Positions 21,783 through 32,107 of a stretch of DNA of 64,000 bases are shown one piece after another. Each line of letters opens with the position of its first letter. Positions within the stretch are counted from its first letter, which is position 1. Origin of the DNA: Cepaea nemoralis (lineage: Eukaryota > Mollusca > Gastropoda > Stylommatophora > Helicidae); contig JACEFZ010016150.1 in the NCBI GenBank assembly GCA_014155875.1, positions 193,814-257,813 on the forward strand, given 5' to 3'. Below the pieces are notes generated by a model, which had not been told where the DNA came from, ran no database searches, and saw only the letters and a list, made by a program, of their open reading frames with translations. The position numbers and the translations under genes were made by a program.

Positions 21783-21992
21783 TAGAATCTTCTTCTACTT
21801 CTTCTTCAGCGTTCCGAGCCATTGAGGTTCTTTGCTGCAGATACAATCTGTCTCCATTCGTCTCTCTGGTGGACCTTCTCTTGCCAGTCGTTGATTCCAA
21901 GTACTTGTAGGTCTGTATATGTATTATCTCTCCACCGTCTTCTTGGTCTATCTCGGGGTCTACGGTCGTTTATTTCCTGAGTGTAAGCGAAT
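21783..21992 (-). pseudogene. LINE 3' end, reversed copy of the 3115-3541 family
   Basis: On the minus strand it matches the 3370-3540 block: cctgaggtctaccaag-like, tacttggaatcaacgactgg, cagagagacgaatggagac, tcaatggctcggaacgctga and a (GAA)n tail. Only the last 210 bp are present. Confidence 0.8.
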
Positions 21993-22008
21993 CGTAAAAT
22001 ATGTAGGG

Positions 22009-22152
22009 AAAAACAATATCAAGTAACCTCTTTTTGTATTAACGTGATCTTGAAATAATCTTAATTTCTCCCCCCTCCCCCTCTCGAAACCCTAAAATCC
22101 CCCCTCCCGGGAGGGGGAGGGGGAGGGAATTCCCCACGGTTGAGAACCACTG
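22009..22152. mobile_element. possible small hAT-like terminal fragment
   Basis: Read on the minus strand from 22152 the sequence begins CAGTGGTTCTCAACCGTGGG, a hAT-type terminus. Bases outside it (atgtaggt, 22153-22160) resemble atgtaggg at 22001-22008. No matching terminal repeat is seen on the left, so this is a truncated end or a coincidence. The interior is C-rich with a ctcccgggag palindrome. Confidence 0.4.
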
Positions 22153-22195
22153 ATGTAGGTTATGTAATCCCGCTGTTACCGATCGCATATTTGCA

Positions 22196-22585
22196 GATTT
22201 TCGTAAAGTGACTTACATCTGTAGTCTTGTATATTTTAAGATTTTCGTAAAGTGACTTACAACTAATGTCTTGTATATTTTAAGATTTTCGTAAAGTGAC
22301 TTACAACTAACGATTTGTATATTTGAAGATTTTCGAAAAGTGACGTACAACTGTAGTCCTTTATATTTTAAGATTTTCGTAAAGTGACTTACAACTAATG
22401 TCTTGTATATTTTAAGATTTTCGTAAAGTGATTTACAACTAACGATTTGTATATTTGAAGATTTTCGTAAATTGACTTACAACTGTGGTCCTTTATATGT
22501 TAAGATTTTCGTAAAGTGAGTTACAACTAATGTCTTGTATATTTTAAGATTTTTGTAAAGTGACTTACAACTATAGTCTTGTATT
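22196..22585. repeat. 44-bp minisatellite, about nine copies
   Basis: Units of gattttcgtaaagtgactta plus caactaatgtcttgtatatt, with two alternating 3' variants (atgtcttg and acgatttg). Confidence 0.9.
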
Positions 22586-22762
22586 ATGTGGATTGTAGCC
22601 TATACCCTGTCTTTTGTGCGGATTGTACCCCACACAGTGTCTTTTGTGCAAATTGTACTCTACAACCTGTCTTTAGTGCAGATTATACCCTGCACCCTGT
22701 CTTTAGTGCAGATTATACCCTACACACTGTCCTCTGTGCTGATTGTACCCTGTACAAGCAAA
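22586..22762. repeat. 30-bp minisatellite, about six copies
   Basis: Units of gattgtaccctacaccctgt plus cttttgtgcg, directly following the 44-bp array. Confidence 0.9.
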
Positions 22763-23371
22763 CAGTTGTCACTTTACTACGCATCAAACAAACTTTACAG
22801 CGTGCGCCACTTGACAAACACTTCACGTAAACAATTTTACATGCAATAAATTTCTGGAATACAAGAGGCAACTTGAAAGTTGAACTTAATTTGAACATAA
22901 TTGTGTGTTGTTCATTGTCTGGTTGAATTTAAATGGTTGTAAAACAAAACGCGCCAAAGAGGTCGTTTGTCTCCCCTGTAGTGAGTATTATGTAGCTGGA
23001 TGTGTAACGTACAACCTAGGCGGCGCTGTTGATGTCTGTATGTTCGTACAGGTCTACAATTTTAAATAAAACAATTGAACCCTCTTTTACAGACCTCTGT
23101 CTGTCTATCTTTGTGTATAAATGCAGCTAAGGAGTCGATTGTGTAGGTCATGGAGCGCAGAGTCATGATTTACTGTAGTAAAAATGGTCATTGTCTTGTG
23201 CTGGTGTTTGGTGCTGTCTGATTGATATGATGATTCTTTTATTCTGGCGGTATGAGACTGGTACATCCGATTGCTCATCTTCCTTAGTTGATCAGCATCG
23301 TCGTTTCCGGGCACTGCTCAGTCAGACGGCATCCACTGTATTGTGACGTCACGCCGTGAGTCTATTTCAAA
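22763..23371. other. unassigned spacer
   Basis: No exon or known repeat recognised. The minus-strand open frame at 23105-23314 has no motif. Confidence 0.4.
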
Positions 23372-23605
23372 TATTAGGGGTCGGCGTGGCCGCGAAGTTT
23401 AACTCGCTTGCGCTTAAACTTTCCCAGCTGACGGTGGAGTAGTGGGGTAATTCCACACCCGGTCAGGTGACCTTAAGTGTTGACTTCTCGTTCAGACAGC
23501 AAAGACAAAATAGTGAACATAAAATTGCCTAGCAAATCATGAACTGTCAATTAAGGCCGGGGTTGATGGCAACGTCCCGTAAAAGGACACAAACTACTTT
23601 TAGTA
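23372..23605 (+). mobile_element. tRNA-derived SINE copy
   Basis: A tRNA-like 5' half (tcggcgtggccgcgaag, then ctcgcttgcgcttaaac) is followed by a 3' half related to the other SINEs (gccggggttgatggcaacgt and cccgtaaaaggacacaaact). Box B is not obvious, so the head is degenerate. Confidence 0.5.
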
Positions 23606-23995
23606 TCTTTAGTAATGGCTATTTCTGGACTGGGGTGCTTAAGGTACTGACATTGCGTCTTCTATAACACCGCATTATAACTGGTGTTCAGTAATTTCCC
23701 TGTTGCCATCTTGATTTCCTGGATTTCAGCATCATAGTTATGGCAGTAGTTTCCTGTTCGTACTGTTCCCGTGTCCCTAGTATTATTCGGCTATTCTACG
23801 CACACTGCCGCTTCTCCATGTATAAAGCATTCTGTGCTCACCCGTCTGTGAAGACTCGAATCCATAGGTCCTGGGGGTATTCATCGTCAAGGAAACCGAG
23901 AGTGGTTGTTCTGTGTTGTACGTTGTTCTGTATTTCCTTGTCAAATATTTCTTTCACTGTTGTCTGGATTTGTACTGATAGTCTGCGTTTCTCTC

Positions 23996-23999
<4 letters not shown>
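23606..23999. other. unassigned spacer
   Basis: An open frame starting at 23740 runs into the CT repeat; its first 85 residues show no domain I recognise. Confidence 0.35.
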
Positions 24000-24073
<74 letters not shown>

Positions 24074-24097
24074 TCTCTCTCTGTCTCTGTCTCTGTC

Positions 24098-24130
<33 letters not shown>

Positions 24131-24147
24131 GTCTCTCTCTCTCTGTC

Positions 24148-24212
<65 letters not shown>

Positions 24213-24405
24213 GGGATATGTATTCGTAGTCTATGTTTCTCTCTCTATTGGATTTATATTGGTAGTCTGTGCTCCTCTCCCTATGGGATTTATATTGGTA
24301 GTCTGTGTTCCTCTCCCTTTGGGATTTATATTGGTAGTCTGTGTTCCTCTCCATATGGGATTTATATTGGTAGTCTGTGTTCCTCTCCCTATGGGATTTG
24401 CTCTG
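24000..24405. repeat. (CT)n/(CTGT)n tract and 36-bp minisatellite
   Basis: Pyrimidine repeats at 24000-24208 lead into five units of gggatttatattggtagtct plus gtgttcctctccctat ending at about 24405. Confidence 0.9.
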
Positions 24406-24765
24406 CGATAGTTTCGGGGATTAGATTGGGTGGGGTGGGGATAGGGGCTATCAAATGCAGACAGGTCATTGATCTATTTTTCAAAAAAAAAGTCTTTTGG
24501 CTGGACGGATAAACCGCTGGTGATGTTGATGATGCCGCTGCCAGGCATGTACGACGTCGCTGACCACTCACCTTTGACCTATCATGGTTAGAGACGTGAG
24601 GAAAGTTCTGTCAGTAGTCCCTGCTTCTTCATCCCATCCAGTTGTATGTGTTATTACCACGGCTCAGTAATTGTCCCATGACATGAGAGAACGCTTGTCT
24701 GTACATTGACACCCATATCAACTAATAATAGCTACTTTCGTGGAAGTGTCTATCCGCATAATGTC
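24406..24765. other. unassigned spacer
   Basis: Nothing recognised apart from a short A-run at 24482-24490. Confidence 0.4.
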
Positions 24766-24839
<74 letters not shown>

Positions 24840-24919
24840 CGTCCGTCCGTCCGTGCGTCCGTCCATCCGCCCGCCCGCCCGCCCGCCCATCTGTCTGTCT
24901 GTCTGCCTGCCTGCCTGCC

Positions 24920-24967
<48 letters not shown>

Positions 24968-25190
24968 CTTCTCACTTTCTCTCTCACTCTGTCCCACTTT
25001 CTCACTCACTGTCTTTCTGTCTCCCTCGCTCACTCTACACTATCATTCTCTCTCACTGACTCTTCCTCACTTCCTCTGTGTGTGTGTGTCTCTCTCTCTC
25101 CTTCACGCTATTTCGTTAGCTCTCTCTCTCTCTCTTTCTCTCTCTGGACCTATCACGCCCTCTCTCATATAGTGAGTGAGAGAGAGAGAG
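24766..25190. repeat. (CTGT)n, (CCGT)n, (CCCG)n and (CT)n compound tract
   Basis: (CTGT)n at 24766-24834 grades into CCGT and CCCG variants (24835-24888), returns to CTGT/CTGC (24889-24966), then CT-rich imperfect repeats run to about 25190, ending in a short GA run. Confidence 0.9.
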
Positions 25191-25275
25191 AGAATGGGGG
25201 TGGGGAGGGGGAAAGGGAACCCAACGACGGGGATATATCGCCTGTGACACAGTTAATATTTGTTTATATAAGTGT

Positions 25276-25622
25276 TACATAACTGGCCTGAATTAATTGT
25301 GACAGAACTGACCTGAATTAATTGTGACAGAACTGGCCTGAATTAATTGTGACAGAACTGGCCTGAATTAATTGTGACAGAACTGGCCTGAATTGATTGT
25401 GACAGAACTGGCCTGAATTAATTGTGACAGAACTGGCCTGAATTAATTGTGACAGAACTGGCCTGAATTAATTGTGACAGAACTGGCCTGAATTAATTGT
25501 GACAGAACTGGCCTGAATTGATTGTGACAGAACTGGCCTGAATTAATTGTGACAGAACTGGCCTGAATTAATTGTGACAGAACTGGTCTGAATTAATTGT
25601 GACAGAACCGGCCTGGATTAAT
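25276..25622. repeat. 25-bp minisatellite, about 14 copies
   Basis: Units of aactggcctgaattaattgt plus gacag, with rare gattgattg variants. It ends only about 114 bp before the ShKT exon; part of the sequence just after it is copied in inverse orientation at 26175-26332. Confidence 0.95.
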
Positions 25623-25735
25623 TGTGCAAAGCTATACATTATTGTCTACCAGTTCGTAACCCCTTAGTGGCAGTGCCGGCAATACATAAACACAGGCAGA
25701 CAGTCATTGAGAGACTATTGTTTATCCTTCTACAG

Positions 25736-25861
25736 TGGATGCCCAGTGTAGAGACGGGTCGTTGTGCAGCTTCATGGCCTCCGAAGGCGAGTGTGAGAAC
25801 GATCCCGAGTACATGCTGTCGGAGTGTCCTAAAGCTTGCAAGAACCCCTGTCTATGCCCAG
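25736..25861 (+). CDS. exon 2: ShKT-like cysteine-rich domain
   Basis: The acceptor ttatccttctacag is followed by 126 bp, phase 1 at both ends, with donor G|gtaatg. The 42 residues read DAQCRDGSLCSFMASEGEC, then ENDPEYMLSECPKACKNPC and LCP. Cysteine spacing C-x5-C-x8-C-x10-C-x3-C-x3-C and the E-Y-M-x3-C-x-x-x-C end match the ShKT fold found in secreted animal proteins, where three disulphides stabilise a small binding module. Joined to exon 1 it gives P-V-D-A; joined to exon 3 it gives P-G-V. The acceptor and the first part of the exon also exist as an inverted copy at 26175-26280, which cannot be spliced from this strand. Confidence 0.75.
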
Positions 25862-25914
25862 GTAATGTGTTTGTTGATTAAGTTCTTGTCATCAGTATAA
25901 TTCTGTAGTGCTCT

Positions 25915-27612
25915 ATAGAAGTAAAGAAAGACCTACATCTGTGCTTCATTGATTACACAAAGGCTTTTGATGAAGTCAGACATTTCAACATGATGAAGAT
26001 GCTTACAGATCTATAATTTGACGGGAAATACCTTAGACTTGTAAAAAAAATAGCATATATTGGTAACAAAAATCTGACATAAAGATTGATAATGAAGTAG
26101 GTCAATATCAGCCTATTAAGAGACAGGATGTGTAATGTCTCCGGGTCTTATGTTTTTTTTTTATATATATACAGTGAAGCTGCACAACGACCCGTCTCTA
26201 CACCGGGCATCCACTGTAGAAGGATAAACAATAGTCTCTCAATGACTGTCTGCCTGTGTTTATGTATTGCCGGCACTGTGCACTAAGGGGTTACGAACTG
26301 GTAGACAATAATGTATAGCTTTGCACAATTACTCTGTGCTACCAATGCCAAACCTGGACAATGACAGAAAAAGAGAAAATAAAAATCACAACAACAGAAA
26401 TGAGGTTCCTGAGAAGAATACTCAACGTATCAAGAAGAGATAAGATCAGAAATGAAGAAATCAGGACTAAAGTGGGGGTTAAAGCTGCTCTAGATTTTAT
26501 TAGAAAGCAGCAAGTCAAATGGTTTGGCCATACAAGTAGGTTACCAGTCAACAGCATGCCACAACAAGCAATGATGTACAGACCAGATGGAAACAGAGGA
26601 AGAGGCCGACCACGTAAACGTTGGACGGAGGGAATAACAAAATCCATGGGAATGTCGATATACGAAGCCCATAACCGGGCACTCTCACGAAGTTTATACT
26701 TCACCTCGACACCGCAAGGTACAAGAGGAACATGATGAGATGAGATGATGAGATATACAGTGAAAATATTTTTTAGAAATTTAGAAGATAAGAGAGGAAT
26801 TACAATTAGGTATGCGGATGATATAGTATTCACTTGCAGAAATGAACAGGATCTGCAACATTTAGTAGATGCGGTTATTGTACACAGTGACCAACAAGGG
26901 TTAGAATTAAATTGTAAAAAGACATAGGTTATGGTCGTCACAAGGAAGAAAGAAATACCACAATGTAATATATAAGTAAATAGGAATATTCTTAAAAACG
27001 TGAATCGGTACAATTATCTTGGAACAGTCATAACATCTGATGGGAGATGCCTTGAAGAGATTAGAACAAGAAACGCCATGGCGAAGGCAGCCTTTTGTAA
27101 GATAAAAAACATACTCAATTCTGACTAATAAAAATATTTCAATTGCAACAAGAAAAAGAGTGTTGAAGTGCTGCACAGAAACTGTACTTTTGTATGTATG
27201 TGAGGCGTGGACAATAAGTAGACAAGCTGAAAAACATCTGATGGCTGTGGAAATGTGGTTCGTGAGGAACATGAAAAGATTACCATGGGCAGACACAAAA
27301 ACCAATGACCAAGTCCTACAAAAAATAGATGACAATCGTAAACTAATTAGATAAATTAGACGTAGACAGCCAAAAAAATTTTGGGACACGTTATGAGAAG
27401 AAATAAACTAGGGAACTTGGTGACTAGTTCTAAACTAGACAGCTGGCAAGATTGACGGGAAAAGAAAACGGGAAGGCAGAGAAGTAAATACCTGGAAGAC
27501 TTGACTACATGACATGGTCGAGGCAAGAACACGAAGCTGATCCACGACTCTGGTGATCGTGTGTGATTACGAAACATGATCACCCACGCTTATCGGCATG
27601 GCACCTAATGAT
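25915..27612 (+). pseudogene. RTE LINE copy, 5' truncated, split by a nested insertion
   Basis: The first part (25915-26178) encodes, with shifts, LCFIDYTKAFDEVRHFNMM (motif A) and the Q-Y-Q-P-I-K block to MSPGL...YSE. Coding homology resumes exactly after the insert at 26753 with YSENIF-like sequence, YADDIVFTCRNEQDLQHLVD (motif C) and ends with CEAWTISRQAEKHLMAVEMW and AYRHGT-stop near 27607. Many stops and shifts. Two halves read as one element once 26179-26764 is removed. Same family as 38334-39326 and the copy inside the hAT at 46861-50451. Confidence 0.85.
26179..26752 (+). mobile_element. LINE 3' fragment with inverted local DNA at its 5' end, 12-bp target duplication
   Basis: The insert is flanked by atatacagtgaa (26167-26178 and 26753-26764). 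Its 3' part, 26333-26752, encodes CQTWTMTEKEKIKITTTEMR, FLRRILNVSRRDKIRNEEIR, QVKWFGHTSRLPV and GRGRPRKRWTEGI, with a (GAtGA)n tail: a LINE C-terminus of a family different from RTE. Its 5' part, to 26332, is the reverse complement of 25618-25776, that is, the region around the ShKT exon acceptor. The junction shows tgaa microhomology with the target duplication. Confidence 0.8.
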
Positions 27613-28832
27613 GTTGAACGTGCAATATGTGTCGTAAGATGCGCCTAAGGAGGGTTGGTCTGTGGCTGGCTGCTCCATCCCGTAGACAACTTTAGATATA
27701 AAATCCCATCAACCATGAACAAGTCACAGGAAAATGACAGCACAACAATTCAGCCAATCAAGATGATCAGAGACTCTTCAATAAGATGTATGACACCATG
27801 CCGCGAGGCGTCTGAATCGCCGAATTATATGCTTTCACCTGGGACTAATCTCCTGAATTGAGATCTGGAATGCAAGAACCATTTATATGTTGGGGAAAGA
27901 CCGCACGGGTGATAGGGGAAATGAAATATTCCAATATTGGCATTCTGGGATTATGCTATGCCAGATGGATTGGCGCAGTTAAAAGCTTTTAAACTCAGGT
28001 GAAATAGTGCTAGACTCAGGACTCGCAGAGGAAAATGTCCGTCACAGTGATTGAGTGGTTCACAATAAAATAACTGCAACATTTAGAACCACACAAAAGT
28101 GCACTTGAATTTGATCCAACAAATGACAAGGATGAAGGCTGTACTGACAGAAAGATTTCACACTGACTGTAACTACCCTGGAGATAACATTGTTCCACGT
28201 TCTAACAGTATAGGAGATTGCGTGTGTTGTGTATTTCAGCCAAAATAGTACGCATCGATCCACTTCGTATGATAAATAGCTCTACAGTATGTACCTGACG
28301 AGATACAGCGAAATATACCAGGCAATAAAATAGCGTAACCTATTGTTTGAGGTTTCTGTGCTTAAAAGATAAATCAAGTAAGAAGGATTTTCACATGAAA
28401 CTTCAAAGTACACAGCACTTAAAAACTACAGTTTAGTCTTCCATGAATTCCCAAGTAACGATCATTTTGATCAACTGTGAGCGGCCTTGACCCGGGCACT
28501 CTTGTGTTTCCGTTGAGTTGCCGGGTCCACCAAACCACCATCTTTGCAAACACAGCAGTTAGAGTGTTCCATGATATAATTACAGGAGGAATTACAACAC
28601 CTGCTTCGAAGGACACTTCATAAATGCTGAGTGCATAGATGGGAGTGACAGGTTGCACACGAACATGTTGTCAAGAGCCTAAGACACGTGATTAACAGAC
28701 ACAGAGCTTGTAAGATCAGGCCATACACGCTGGCGGAGATGTTCAGAAGAAGATCGGAGCCCCGGTGGACCTGCCCGGATGATGATGATGATGATAATGA
28801 TGATGATGATGATGATGATCCTGACTAAACAC
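27613..28832. other. intronic sequence, mostly unassigned
   Basis: 27625-27665 (gtgtcgtaagatgcgcctaa and ggagggttgg) matches a small dispersed motif also near 17460 and 35495. Near 28700-28825 a retro-like end (RPYTLAEMFRRRSEPRWTCP) is followed by a (GAT)n tail. No other feature is supported. Confidence 0.4.
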
Positions 28833-28990
28833 TACAGGGTGTAGTTTTAATGACTTTGGGGATTTCGACAATATTGCCGTTCCAAGTTTTGTATTTACCT
28901 TTTATGTTGCATGAACTCCACAGAGGGTGAATACAAAACTTGGAACGGCACGATTTTCAAAACCCCCCACAGTCAATAAAAATGCATCTT
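28833..28990. mobile_element. fold-back repeat, short member of the 15285-16170 family
   Basis: Arms of about 65 bp: acagggtgtagttttaatga, tattgccgttccaagttttg and tatttacc on the left recur inverted as ggtgaatacaaaacttggaa, cggcac and caataaaaatgcatcttgta on the right. The loop (gttgcatgaactccacagag) matches the loop of the 15.9-kb copy. Confidence 0.75.
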
Positions 28991-29264
28991 GTATATAATG
29001 CATTAATTGATTAATTGCCATGGGATGATTAGTCGTCTTAAGCGACTTCCGAGATCAGCCTTCGGTTTATATACGTCGACTTCCTTATGCAATCAAATTT
29101 ACCCTGATATACATAACAACATGGCTGCTACCAAATTAACAACTTTAAGTCATAACTGTGACACATCACAACTTCCCATTTTCTGCCATCCATGCCTGTT
29201 AGATTCAAACCTACATTTTGTTTGGCACTGAATCTGTGAACTGACCTGGTTAGACGCCAGTCCT
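28991..29264. other. unassigned spacer
   Basis: No feature recognised. Confidence 0.35.
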
Positions 29265-29520
29265 AGCTACAACAGTGCCATGTTTACTGTTAATTGCATG
29301 TCCTTTACAAGGCGTTGTAACCAACCCCAGCATGTACTGGCTGTTTGTGATTTACTACGCAATGTTAGGTTCAGTAGCTTGCCATTGTTTTCCGAACGGC
29401 CGACGCCCCATACCATCGAAATCAACGCTAAGCGAGCTGCTTCCAAATCAACGGCGGCTGATTTCGAACACCGGACTCTGTATGTCAGAGAACTCCCCCG
29501 GGAAGGTTAACTCGGTCAAA
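29265..29520 (-). mobile_element. tRNA-derived SINE copy
   Basis: On the minus strand a head with box B-like ggtgttcgaaatc (near 29462-29474) is followed by gatttggaagcagctcgctt, ccgttcggaaaacaatggca, agctactgaac and a tail with aaggacatgcaattaacagt. Confidence 0.6.
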
Positions 29521-29609
29521 AAAATGACCGCATACGTCGGATGTGTCGGTCTAATGGCGCAAGAACGCAGCTCTGCTGTAAACAGGCACAACGCAATCTC
29601 CGGATGAAC

Positions 29610-29610
<1 letters not shown>

Positions 29611-29647
<37 letters not shown>

Positions 29648-29846
29648 AGAAGAAGAAGAAGAAGAAGAAGAAGAAGAAGAAGAAGAAGAAGAAGAAGAAG
29701 AAGAAGAAGAAGAAGAAGAAGAAGAAGAAGAAGAAGAAGAAGACGACGACGACGAAGAAGAAGAAGAAGAAGAAGAAGAAGAAGAAGAAGAAGAAGAACA
29801 AGAAGAAGAAGAAGAAGAAGAAGAAGAAGAAGAGGAAGACAACGAC

Positions 29847-29884
<38 letters not shown>

Positions 29885-30164
29885 AGAAGAAGAAGAAGAA
29901 GAAGTGGAAGAAGAAGAAGAAGAAGAAGAAGAAGAAGAAGAAGAAGAAGAAGAAGAAGAAGAAGAAGAAGAAGAAGAAGAAGAAGAAGAAGAAGAAGACG
30001 ACGACGACGAAGAAGAAGAAGAAGGAGAAGAAGAAGGAGAAGAAGAAGAAGCAGAAGAAGAAGAAGAAGAAGAAGAAGAAGAAGAAGAAGAAGAAGAAGA
30101 AGAAGAAGAAGAAGAAGAAGAAGAAGAAGAAGAAGAAGAAGAAGAAGAAGAAGAAGAAGAAGAA
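29611..30164. repeat. long trinucleotide tract (CAG)n, (AAG)n, (ACG)n
   Basis: Eleven CAG units are followed by about 500 bp of AAG units with short (ACG)n islands near 29743-29757, 29838-29883 and 29998-30010. The plus strand is nearly pure purine, so the tract could form intramolecular triplexes. Poly-Glu, poly-Leu and poly-Ser frames over it are artefacts. Confidence 0.95.
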
Positions 30165-30244
30165 TGTCGGGGAACTGATAGGTCAAGGTCAAGGATATCT
30201 GCTCACGCCTTCAGGTGTGTTGGGTACACGGTGCTGGCCACATG

Positions 30245-30452
30245 TGTTTAGACCAGTCGTCACTCTGTGAGGCGGGGGCAATGTCACGCCGGCCGCCTTT
30301 ACTTCCCAGAGAAATTCCCGGCACTCATGCTAGACTGGGTCGACCTGGGAGCCCGGGTGAGTGGCATACACAACCTCCGTCTTCATCGGGATTCTAACAC
30401 ATGACCGCTGCCGGCAGAGAAGTGCGCTAACTATTGCGCCACTACAGCCCAG
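30245..30452 (-). mobile_element. tRNA-like SINE head
   Basis: On the minus strand: gtagtggcgcaatagttagc (box A region) and gtgttagaatcccgat (box B region, near 30388-30403), separated by about 35 bp, in the layout of a tRNA-derived promoter. Downstream gcccgggctcccaggtcgac has no match to the other SINE tails, so it may be a different family. Confidence 0.6.
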
Positions 30453-30590
30453 CAATCTATGTATTGTTCTGTAAATACGGTGAGAGGAACCGAGTCACTG
30501 CACCTGGTAAATGATATTGTTTGTATATCTATCCATGACAATAAGATAAATAGTCGTGATTATGAGCAGTGTGTTTATTTGCCATGGCAG

Positions 30591-30701
30591 GGGTCAGCCA
30601 GGACAAGGCCTGCGACTGCCTGGTCAAGGCCAAGAACGGCTACTGTGCTGACCCTGGGGCACTGGCGGACTGTCACTCCACGTGCACCAAGGTCACAGAC
30701 G
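30591..30701 (+). CDS. exon 3: short cysteine-rich (ShKT-like) module
   Basis: Acceptor tttgccatggcag, 111 bp, donor G|gtgagt, phase 1 at both ends. The residues are VSQDKACDCLVKAKNGYC, ADPGALADCHSTCTKVTD. Five cysteines with an N-G-Y-C and L-x-D-C-x-x-T-C ending look like a shortened ShKT module that lost part of the loop between the second and third cysteines; this is inference. Joined to exon 4 it gives D-E-S-C. The intron after it is CA-rich. Confidence 0.6.
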
Positions 30702-30715
30702 GTGAGTGTCCCCAC

Positions 30716-31008
30716 ATCACATACACACACACACACACCCCCACACACACCTATACCAACACACATACACACATAGCGATTGTTTCAACAGCACACACAC
30801 GCGCGCGCACGCATACACACTCCGACACACCCCGACATCCCACACACACAATCACGTACACCTAAATCCACACACACACCCACCCCCACATACCCACTCC
30901 CATACACCCACACACTCACACACCCGGACACCCACACAGATATCCACACACACACTTACACATAACGAGTGCTTCCACATCACACACAATAGAGTTGGTG
31001 TTACAATA

Positions 31009-31042
<34 letters not shown>
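30716..31042. repeat. CA-rich imperfect repeats in the intron
   Basis: Irregular CACACA, CCCACA and CGCGCA blocks fill most of the 392-bp intron between exons 3 and 4, with a pure CA run at about 31010-31040. Confidence 0.9.
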
Positions 31043-31044
<2 letters not shown>

Positions 31045-31093
31045 CGGTTGATGTTTATGACCAATATAATCATACTGATCTCCTTCCGCTAAG

Positions 31094-31294
31094 AATCCTG
31101 CTCACTGCTGCCAGTCCCAGGTGACCCAAACGCGCGCCTGTCTACCTGGTCGACCAACTACCTGACCAGCGTCACGGAACAGTGTGTCCCAGGTTACGCG
31201 CCAGTGGTGCCTGACAACCAAGGCAAGAAGACCTGTTCCTCGGGCCAGAAATGGGTGGAGGACCCTTACAACGGAACCCCCGTGGTGTGTGAAC
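31094..31294 (+). CDS. exon 4: CCP/Sushi domain 1
   Basis: 201 bp, phase 1 at both ends, acceptor ttccgctaag and donor C|gtgagt. Residues: SCSLLPVPGDPNARLSTWST, then TEQCVPGYAPVVPDN, KKTCSSGQKWVEDPYNGTP and VVCE. The four cysteines, the C-x-P-G-Y after Cys2 and the W between Cys3 and Cys4 define a CCP/Sushi module, usually a protein-binding unit in secreted or surface proteins. An internal AG at 31112 would give a shorter exon lacking Cys1, so the upstream acceptor is preferred. It joins exon 5 as E-P-V-D-C. Confidence 0.75.
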
Positions 31295-31358
31295 GTGAGT
31301 ACATCATCACTACAACTATAGCTACATTCTGTCTGTGCACGCTCATCTACCTGCTAAG

Positions 31359-31361
<3 letters not shown>

Positions 31362-31410
<49 letters not shown>

Positions 31411-31450
31411 GTACGCACGCACACACACGCCCGCGCGCACGCACGCACGC
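31362..31450. repeat. (CA)n with CGCACG variants
   Basis: CA run from 31362 with GCACGC/CGCGCA interruptions to about 31450. Confidence 0.9.
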
Positions 31451-31629
31451 TCGCAACGTCCTACAGAGGAGAGGCAATTGTGTTTATATTCTATGTTGTG
31501 TGGTGTCTGCAGTAGGCACCTGGCGAGATACACCGATATATGCCAGGCAATAAATTATGCATTGTACTGTTTGTGTCTTCGGTATTCAAATGTTCATTCG
31601 TCCAGTAAACTTGCAAAACTTGCAGGCTA

Positions 31630-31713
31630 TACTGTTGGCACCTTGCTGTCTTGACAGACGATAGTTTGTTACATTGTGCATTAAAAAAGGCGTAATAATT
31701 ATAGTCCATTAAG
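31630..31713 (-). mobile_element. LINE 3' tail, extreme 5' truncation
   Basis: Matches the 3' end of the 8337-10704 LINE: ttggcaccttgctgtcttga, cagacgatagtttgttacat and aaaaaaggcgtaataat. Confidence 0.75.
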
Positions 31714-31762
31714 AAACGAGTGCCCTTATTCACAATCAATTTTTCTGAAAACTGTATGTTGC

Positions 31763-32107
31763 ATGGTTATGAAATTTTTACTGCCGTCTTATATTTACCC
31801 CCACCCAAAGAATGTGTCTTTGATAGGTCCAAAGGCAACTAAAATCATGAAAAGCGGCGATATTTCTTTGATGTTCTGGAGAAAACCCAGTGAATTCACA
31901 CTAACTAACTTGTTTTACTGCAATGCACGTCAATTCGGGTTACGACACACGGCGTATCCAGATTCGTATGGGAGTGGGTGCAATGACTACTCTGCTGAGA
32001 CAGAACATAATTACCTGTTTTGCACGACGAATATAGCCGTGAATGTCTCTGTAGTGGGCTTCCTTCTCAACGGCCAAGATGTTGGTCCTCTTTTCATTGA
32101 AGTTTAA
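31763..32107 (+). CDS. hypothetical open frame, unknown
   Basis: 114 codons, ATG at 31763 (preceded by gttgc) to TAA at 32105. The protein starts MVMKFLLPSYIYPHPKNVSL and includes GLRHTAYPDSYGSGCNDYSA and a C-terminal GFLLNGQDVGPLFIEV. It is not low complexity and does not overlap a repeat I know, but I recognise no domain. It could be a retrocopy, a piece of a mobile element or a terminal exon; an in-frame AG at 31817 (ccacccaaag) could act as an acceptor. Codon use looks ordinary. No function is proposed. Confidence 0.3.
   Translation: MVMKFLLPSYIYPHPKNVSLIGPKATKIMKSGDISLMFWRKPSEFTLTNLFYCNARQFGLRHTAYPDSYGSGCNDYSAETEHNYLFCTTNIAVNVSVVGFLLNGQDVGPLFIEV

Noticed and set aside
23740..24411. 223-codon open frame ending in Ser/Leu/Cys repeats
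   Set aside because: Two thirds is a CT/CTGT microsatellite plus a 36-bp minisatellite; the first part has no recognised domain.
29541..30251. Long poly-Glu, poly-Leu and poly-Ser open frames
   Set aside because: They are translations of a trinucleotide microsatellite and exist in all frames without splice or start support.
30245..30452. A functional tRNA gene
   Set aside because: Only A and B box-like sequences are recognisable; acceptor and anticodon stems do not pair well, so it is read as a SINE head.
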